Of a stretch of DNA of 64,000 nucleotides, positions 58,222-64,000 are shown piece after piece. The position numbers and the translations under genes are program-made. The notes under the pieces are model-generated. The model did no database searches and had not been told where the DNA came from. It worked only from the letters and a program-made list of their open reading frames with translations. Position 1 is the stretch's first letter. Every line of letters starts with the position of its first letter. This DNA comes from Albula goreensis (taxonomy: Eukaryota; Chordata; Actinopteri; Albuliformes; Albulidae): positions 15,790,218 through 15,854,217 of the forward strand of contig CM040744.1 of NCBI GenBank assembly GCA_022829145.1. Reading direction: 5' to 3'.

Positions 58222-59667
58222 GTTTTGTTGATGGGCCCTTTCCAGCCCGCCATGGCCTGAAGCATTTGGTGAACGGTCGTGTGTGAAATGGAATACTCCT
58301 AGACGATGGTGTGTAATATCATATTATCGAACAGTTACAGTACTCTCCATCAGTTCCCAGGGGACTGAAACTCCATCATTATCATTTCTAATTTATGGAG
58401 TGCAATTCATTTTCCACTGACTCATTTTACTTTACAAAGAGACTGATAGGTCAAAAGAAAAAAAGTCCTTGATGTTCCTGAAAGAAGCAGAATTGTATTT
58501 TTTTCAGACTTTCAGTCTGTTATAGAAGGGTCAGACTCCACAGGTCAAGACAGATTGTTATAATTGGCCAATAAGTGCCAAGTAACGTCATAAACGAGCA
58601 TACAATATGATTCTCCAGGACCAGGGGTGAGGACCACTGCCGCAGAGGCGTCCTCTCTGTGGGTAGAGAGGTGAAATAGTCTCACTGGAGCAGAGTATTA
58701 AATACAAGAGCAATGAAAAGAACAAATGTGCAAGGATTATAAAGATGACTAAGTGATGACCAAGATTATCTATTATCAAGAAGTCTTACTGTGAACACCA
58801 CAGGAATACAGTGGTGCAAACTGCTAAGGCCTGGCACAGTTCTTTATGCCTCCTACCGGACTTCAGAATATAGTGTTAAAACAATAGTTGAAGTATATCC
58901 TCTTTCCAGCCAGATGTGGTCTTGTCTGCACTTGTTCCTTTGTGACCAGTTAGAACAAACAAACAATAGAGAATAGAGCTTGCTGTTTGGGGCTCAGAAA
59001 AGTTACTGTTATAGATATGACCAACTGGAGTAGGAAAATCTGGCTAAATGCCAAATGCAGCTACTTATCCGATAGCTGTTCCCCTAGCAATTAGAGGCAG
59101 CAAAATGTAACCAATTTGCTAAAATGTCAAATGGCTAAATGTCAGGTTATCAAGAAAATGTGAGATTTAGAGGATATATTACTCTTGAGTACATTTTGAA
59201 AGATTTTCTTTGTATTTCATGTGATGGGCTCTGTAGCAATTGACAGAGGGAGACTTCACTGAGAATGTACTTGTGAAGGACATTATGTCACAGAGATGGT
59301 TACAATAATTAATCACAATTAGCATTTTAACGGGAATGCCTCAGACCTGTTAACCAAGAAGAAGACCTACTTTTTGTGCTGTTTATTCCAAATGTAAAAA
59401 TAAAAACATGGCTCTTGTTGAGTTAGTGCGAAGCCATACTCTGGTTCACTGGTAGATTCACCTTTCCCCTTTAGGTAAAGAGAATGTACAGCAGCTGCAA
59501 CATGTTCCTCGATCTATGCAGTTTGGAAAAGTGAAGTTGATGGCTTGACTTCTGTGCTTTATAGAGGTGAACAAGCCTTAGAACAGGAGTATCTATTATT
59601 CATGTGAGCCTGTAGTATGCTTGCCTTTTTTGGCTGCAGGTATCAGATTCAGAAAATGATCATGTCT

Positions 59668-59925
59668 GAGTGTGTGTATGTGTGCGTACGTGTGTGTCTG
59701 CATAACAATGTATGTGTGTGTATATGTGTGCGTGCATGTGTGTCTGCTGATGAGAGTGATGGGTGGGTTGATGTGTAGGCTCTGTGCAAAAATGCATGTG
59801 GGTGTTTTTATTTCTGTGTGTATAAGTTTGGGTGCTTGTGTTTTGGTATGTGTATTTGAATGCATCTTTCCTGTGTGTATGTGTGTGTTAGTGTGTGCAT
59901 GTGCATTGTGTGTGTGTCTGCATAA

Positions 59926-60009
<84 letters not shown>
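59668..60009 (+). repeat. GT-rich region ending in a pure (GT)n array
   Basis: Degenerate GT from 59668 to about 59920, then an unbroken GT array of about 80 bp (59929-60009). Open frames on both strands here are low-complexity artefacts. Confidence 0.95.
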
Positions 60010-60013
<4 letters not shown>

Positions 60014-60558
60014 AGTGCACACAGTGTCAAGGCATACTCACACTGAGACGGATGAGCCAGGCAGAGGCAGGAGGACTCTGATTGGCTGGTCTGATTTCAC
60101 ACTTTCATCCCGGGGTTGAGCTGGCAGTACCTCAGGTGTCCAGTGGCATGTGGAGGTGTAATGGCTGCCTCCTCGTCTGTGTTACAGAGCCCCAACTGCT
60201 CTCTGCTCCCATCTGATCCGATGACCCAGAACACACTCACAGTCAGAGACCTCCCTTCTTTCATTATCAGCCTGAATGGCTGGTCTTATATGCTTTCTCT
60301 GACATGATACCGCAGTTATGAAAAGATAAGGGAATAAAAGCCTAACACCCAGAAGGTGGGAAAATGTGAGTTTGCTTTTTCCACAGAGGTAGAAAAAGTA
60401 TGTAATTTCAGCTTTCTGGCCTCAATTTTATTCATATTAATCTTCCAATTGGAAAAGGACCTGGAGCTGATAGAGAAAGAGGGAGAGAGAGAAAGAGATG
60501 TGAAATGTGTGTGGCCCTTTTGAAGGCAGAGACTAGATTATTCTCTGCAAACCTAAAC

Positions 60559-60559
<1 letters not shown>

Positions 60560-60612
<53 letters not shown>

Positions 60613-60628
60613 GGATAGATAGATAGAT
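60560..60628 (+). repeat. (GATA)n microsatellite
   Basis: About 69 bp of GATA repeats with one GATG interruption. Confidence 0.96.
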
Positions 60629-60859
60629 GTAATGCTTGCTTTACTGATTGATTGATTTACTGTCTGAGTAACTGACTGATTGTCAGACAATAAGTGTCCC
60701 TGATTGTTTGACCCTGTTGGGACTTTGAATTACCTGAATGTGCAGAGCAAATTAGCTTTAAAGGCAATTGAAAGACATTAATGTTATTTATTCAGTGTTC
60801 AGTGTATTAGTTGTAATAATGTATTGGCATAAACATCATTTTAAATATGCCATTAGTTC

Positions 60860-60985
60860 AAGAGGCCAGCAGTATGGGATACTTTTTGCTATGTTGCATG
60901 CCTAAATTGTCCATTGATTGAAAGGAAACCCTGCAGACACTGTGGCATTCTACCTCTTCAGTCCGACACCCCTCTGCTAGTTTAA
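60860..60985 (-). repeat. Dispersed fish repeat family D, copy
   Basis: On the minus strand it starts AGAGGGGTGTCGGACTGAAG and continues ACAGTGTCTGCAGGGTTTCC, TTTCAATCAATGGACAATTT, matching 54924-55075. Confidence 0.6.
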
Positions 60986-61666
60986 AAAAAGCAAGTTTGT
61001 ATTGCCCAGGATATACAGAATGTACAAGGCAAAAGTTCACAGAAAAGTAACTTTTTTATTGCCTTTTCTCTAATTGGGCGAAAAGAGGTCCCATTGGTTA
61101 AATCACAACTTCGTCTCTTGACTGTCTCTACCCTCTGTGGAGCTCATTGACACTGTATTGATCCACTCCAAACACATTTAGTGCTTCTTTAGTTTTGTTG
61201 GGGCATCTGACTATGGACATAATCCTCCCTCCCCTGATCTTTCCCTCTATCCTGAATGACTACGAAACAAAGGAAAATTAAAACGTCATTTTATGAGATT
61301 TTTTTTTGGAATGCCTGACAAATATGAGAGAGACAGCAAACCTCTCAGGGCTAAGCCAATATCATGATCTCTTCAATTCAATATTGTGCTGATTGTCCTT
61401 ATCCCATGAGAGTGATTCTGGAAAATGAAAAAGAGAGAATTTTGGTATCGATCCTTCACCCTTTGTACTGCAGCAGTGACTGTTTTCCAAGCATAATCCA
61501 CTCAAGAATTCTAAGGCCGCCAGCCTTGCCTGTCAAGCACATTGCCGTGAGGCTCAGTTATTTATTTCTCCAATCTGATAAAGTCTTGCCCTAAGGGGTA
61601 ATTTTTCCCTCTTTTCCCACCCCACTTGAAAAACTATTCTCCCGTCTGCTGACTCCCACAGACTCA

Positions 61667-62240
61667 GAGGCAGGAAGCTGTACTCACATGACTCCTCCAG
61701 GTCACATGATGACCTACTCTTGATTGGCCGTGTCCGAAATTGCAAACTACACCCTATACAGTAGGCAAAAATCAGTATGTTTCTGGTAAAATTCTGCTGT
61801 GTGCCGTGGATGGATAGATACCAAAGAAGACAGCAGAGAAAGCGGATTTCTGTGAAGTTTTATGACAGATGTACGTCAGTTGTAAACTTCTGACTATTAG
61901 ACTGAAGAAAATAGCATCCGTTATATCTATGGTAGTATGTCTGAAACCTTGCATACTGCACTGAGTAGTAGGTGCTACGTAAACGTGAGAGCAGTATGCT
62001 TTTGTTCGCATTTAGTAGGCTCTGATTAGTGTGTGATTTAGAACGCAGCCATTGTCTCCACATTTCAAGTACGGCATCAATGAAGTGTTATCCATGCGAA
62101 TGGAGGAGCACAGAGTCAACATATGATAAGGTCACAAGTCTTGAAGGTGTCTGGGGGCCTAGAATGCTTCTAGAGAGCAATGAGACTGATTATTTTTTAC
62201 TAAGTTAATCCCTATTCTTCCCCAGTGGCTACATCTGTTA
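61667..62240 (-). repeat. tRNA-SINE family B, copy 3, interrupted by a MITE
   Basis: The left part, GCTGTACTCACATGACTCCT followed by CCAGGTCACATGATG (61677-61711), matches 12249-12279. The right part, from GAATGGAGGAGCACAGAGTC to AGCAATGAGACTGATTATTT (about 62098-62195), matches 12338-12437 and 27711-27804. A 325-bp element at 61726-62050 lies between them. Confidence 0.72.
61726..62050. mobile_element. MITE nested in a SINE, PIF/Harbinger-like
   Basis: The left end GGCCGTGTCCGAAATTGCAA and the complement of the right end (GGCTGCGTTCTAAATCACAC) are imperfect inverted repeats. A 3-bp ATT flanks both sides (61723-61725 and 62051-62053), consistent with Harbinger-type targets. It is similar in my recollection to fish MITEs starting GGCTGCGTCCGAAAT. 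No protein is encoded. Confidence 0.7.
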
Positions 62241-62269
62241 CTGCTACTTTGCTATTTTAACCGATGATC

Positions 62270-63930
62270 AGTTAGTTATTCATATGAATCCTACAAAAGA
62301 GTGGGCATGAATGAAATGACAGACTGCCTAAGCCCAACCAAATCCATCTTCCACCATTTGAAATATGCCCCAGTCAAATTACTGGAAGCCAGTGCCAGAA
62401 AAACCTAGAAGATATTTAGACTCTCTGTCAGAGTTTGAGCACCTGTACTGGAGACTACAGGAAGGCACTCAGTAACTGGTGGTAGGGTGTATCTGGGGTT
62501 TGGCCTATGCTAACATTTACTGACTAGCATTTACTGACTAAGTCAAAGTGAACTTCATTATTCACTGCCCAGTGGGTCCTGTCTTGAGGTATTTAACCCT
62601 CATGAATGAGGACACAGTCAATTTTCATCCAGTTTTCTTTGAACATAACAAATTTCCTATCCCCAACTGGTGAATCACCCACCTCTCATTTTGCTTTGTT
62701 TGATTTGATTTGGGTATGAGAGCCTGCTTCATGTCTGTAGCACTATCTTATTGTAACCATTGACAGCTCCATCTATCTGTTTGAATGCATGCCTTTTAAT
62801 TTGCCCTGCACCTTTTCAGTTTGTTGAAAAGAATCGATAGACTATGCAAAAAGTGTTGGGTCTGATCTCATGGGATGCCCAGGGGTAGGGCTGGACCTGT
62901 GTTAAAGAGCGGCCTAATTCATGTAATGTAATGAGAGACTCAGTTTGCAGCCTTCTGCAGCACTGTCCCACTGTCCGCCCCAAGGGGATAGACCACCAAG
63001 GAGTGTTATCAGGTGACCTGTGTGGTGGGTGGAGCCTGGTAGGGCAGAGAAGGAGACGCTGATAATTAGAGAAGAGTCTCTACACACTCTCTCTCGGCTG
63101 TTGTAGAGTTGCTGTAGGATACCCTATGTGGGCAGGAAAGATTTTGAGGAAAAATTGTCAAGATCTTTTTCCCCAAAAGCCTTAGCAACATCCTCTCACT
63201 GCTGTTAGTTGAAAAGCCAAACCCTTTCCTGTCTTCCCCTTCAAATCACCCACAGGGTTTCCTCTAATAATGTGCAGAACGTGAAGTTATAAAAAAGGTT
63301 TTTTTTTTTTTTTTTTTGGATTCTGTATATAGCCCACATCCCAGGCTCTAGAACCTCCTGGGAGTGACACAGAGAGCTCCTCGTTGTTCCTATCTGCACA
63401 ATTCTTTATTTAATTTTTGTAGTGTAAATACAACGGAAGCTTTTTATAGCATCTGAAAATAGAAGTTTTTGAGCAGGAAGAGTAGGAAAGATGAAGTTTG
63501 TGATGTTAATGAAGTTTGCAAAACAATTTTGTATAGGATTGTCTTTTTTGCACCTCTTCAGTTACAGTTCTTGCTTGTGGAATTGTGTACAGATTTTAAT
63601 TAACATCCGGCTTTTCAACAGATTATAAAACTGAAGTCATAAAGAAAAGCAGAATTTCTGTTTTTATGACCTTCTTAATCCATATTTTTTCTTAATTTCA
63701 CATTTGCAATTTTAAGCTCATTAATGGAAAGTTGTATGTTGACTCATGAGGTTTGCCCACTATGGGCATGTTCAGATCATATCCCCGAGACCTATATCAG
63801 CATTTTTGTCTATTTGTTTGTTATTTTAAAAGCCTAGACTGAACTGTTGTTCTCATTTGAAGATGTCCCCTGTAAATTACACTGCATGCAGATGGCAAGT
63901 GCTTACGTAACTGACTGTCCTTTTATTTCC
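62270..63930 (+). other. End of intron 1, no recognised element
   Basis: Mostly unique-looking DNA. It has a short direct repeat at 62510-62541 (CATTTACTGACTA twice) and a poly-T of about 20 bases at 63299-63318. No exon is supported before the exon 2 acceptor. Confidence 0.4.
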
Positions 63931-63935
63931 TGCAG

Positions 63936-64000
63936 GGCATCAACATAGTTGGACCAAGTAATGCAGAGCCTTCAACTGCCAATCCAGGAATGTACCAGCT
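63936..64000 (+). CDS. mctp1: MCTP1 exon 2 (5' part, runs off the window)
   Basis: After the acceptor TTATTTCCTGCAG the frame reads GINIVGPSNAEPSTANPGMY, then QL. It matches the segment just before the first C2 domain of human MCTP1 (INTAGTSNAEVPLADPGMYQL). The phase is 0, as required by the donor at 9227/9228. The MYQL motif begins the first C2-domain strand, so the C2 domains lie to the right of the window. A branch-point-like CTGAC lies at 63911-63915, with a good pyrimidine tract between it and the AG. Confidence 0.95.

Larger units (their letters stand above)
9228..63935 (+). other. mctp1: MCTP1 intron 1 (about 54.7 kb)
   Basis: It begins GTGAGTAG at 9228 and ends TTATTTCCTGCAG at 63935; CTGAC at 63911-63915 puts a branch-point-like A about 21 bases before the acceptor AG. 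A long first intron is also characteristic of mammalian MCTP1. I find no coding exon with recognisable homology on either strand. The content is non-coding sequence, SINEs, DNA-transposon remnants, microsatellites and G-rich runs, listed separately. Open frames over 100 codons are either microsatellite readings (poly Thr-His or Cys-Val) or unrecognised. Confidence 0.9.

Overview
This window is vertebrate nuclear DNA, almost certainly from a ray-finned fish. It holds the facing 5' ends of two genes, and most of it is one very long first intron. The evidence is two pairs of coding exons with spliceosomal signals, very low coding density, long GT/CA microsatellites, 5S-rRNA-derived and tRNA-derived SINEs, hAT-, pogo- and Tc1-type element remnants, and a gene pair that is also adjacent and divergent in human (MCTP1 and FAM81B). 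I could not fix the species. There is no bacterial, phage or CRISPR content.

Layout. (1) 1-1040, minus strand: two 5' coding exons of a FAM81B-like coiled-coil gene (960-1006 and 94-301), separated by a 658-bp intron; the rest of the gene lies off the left edge. The 94-301 exon appears to end at a non-canonical GC donor. (2) 1041-8711: a head-to-head intergenic interval of about 7.7 kb between start codons, with a GA microsatellite, an ATT microsatellite, a few eroded repeats and the presumed MCTP1 promoter and 5' UTR. (3) 8712-9227, plus strand: coding exon 1 of MCTP1, long-isoform type, 172 codons, ending at a phase-0 GTGAGT donor. (4) 9228-63935: MCTP1 intron 1, about 54.7 kb. I find no convincing coding exon in it. 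(5) 63936-64000: the start of MCTP1 exon 2, which runs off the right edge and joins exon 1 in frame.

Intron 1 and its flank carry several repeat families that recur inside the window: a 5S-rRNA-headed SINE (10840-11135, 29937-30130, a tail at 30890-31060, perhaps 36285-36385); a tRNA-headed SINE in three copies (12243-12490, 27610-27985, 61667-62240), one of them split by a 325-bp MITE; HE1-like tRNA SINEs with a LINE-type tail; a 107-108 bp unit in three tandem copies (34541-34840) plus a single copy at 47780; a hAT MITE with an 8-bp target duplication (39621-40369); a pogo/Tigger-like MITE flanked by TA (41236-41575); and a Tc1 deletion derivative that still shows the transposase C-terminus (52967-53502). 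Long alternating GT tracts and several G-quadruplex-type runs are scattered through the intron.

The two genes are not known to act in one pathway. MCTP1 is an ER/vesicle membrane protein with Ca2+-binding C2 domains; FAM81B is a coiled-coil protein. Their shared feature here is the conserved divergent arrangement. I saw nothing that amounts to a new multi-gene system. The most checkable points are the GC-AG intron, the short N-terminal exon of FAM81B, the alternative donor inside MCTP1 exon 1, and the nested or recurrent repeats. All homology statements come from recalled family sequences, not from a search.
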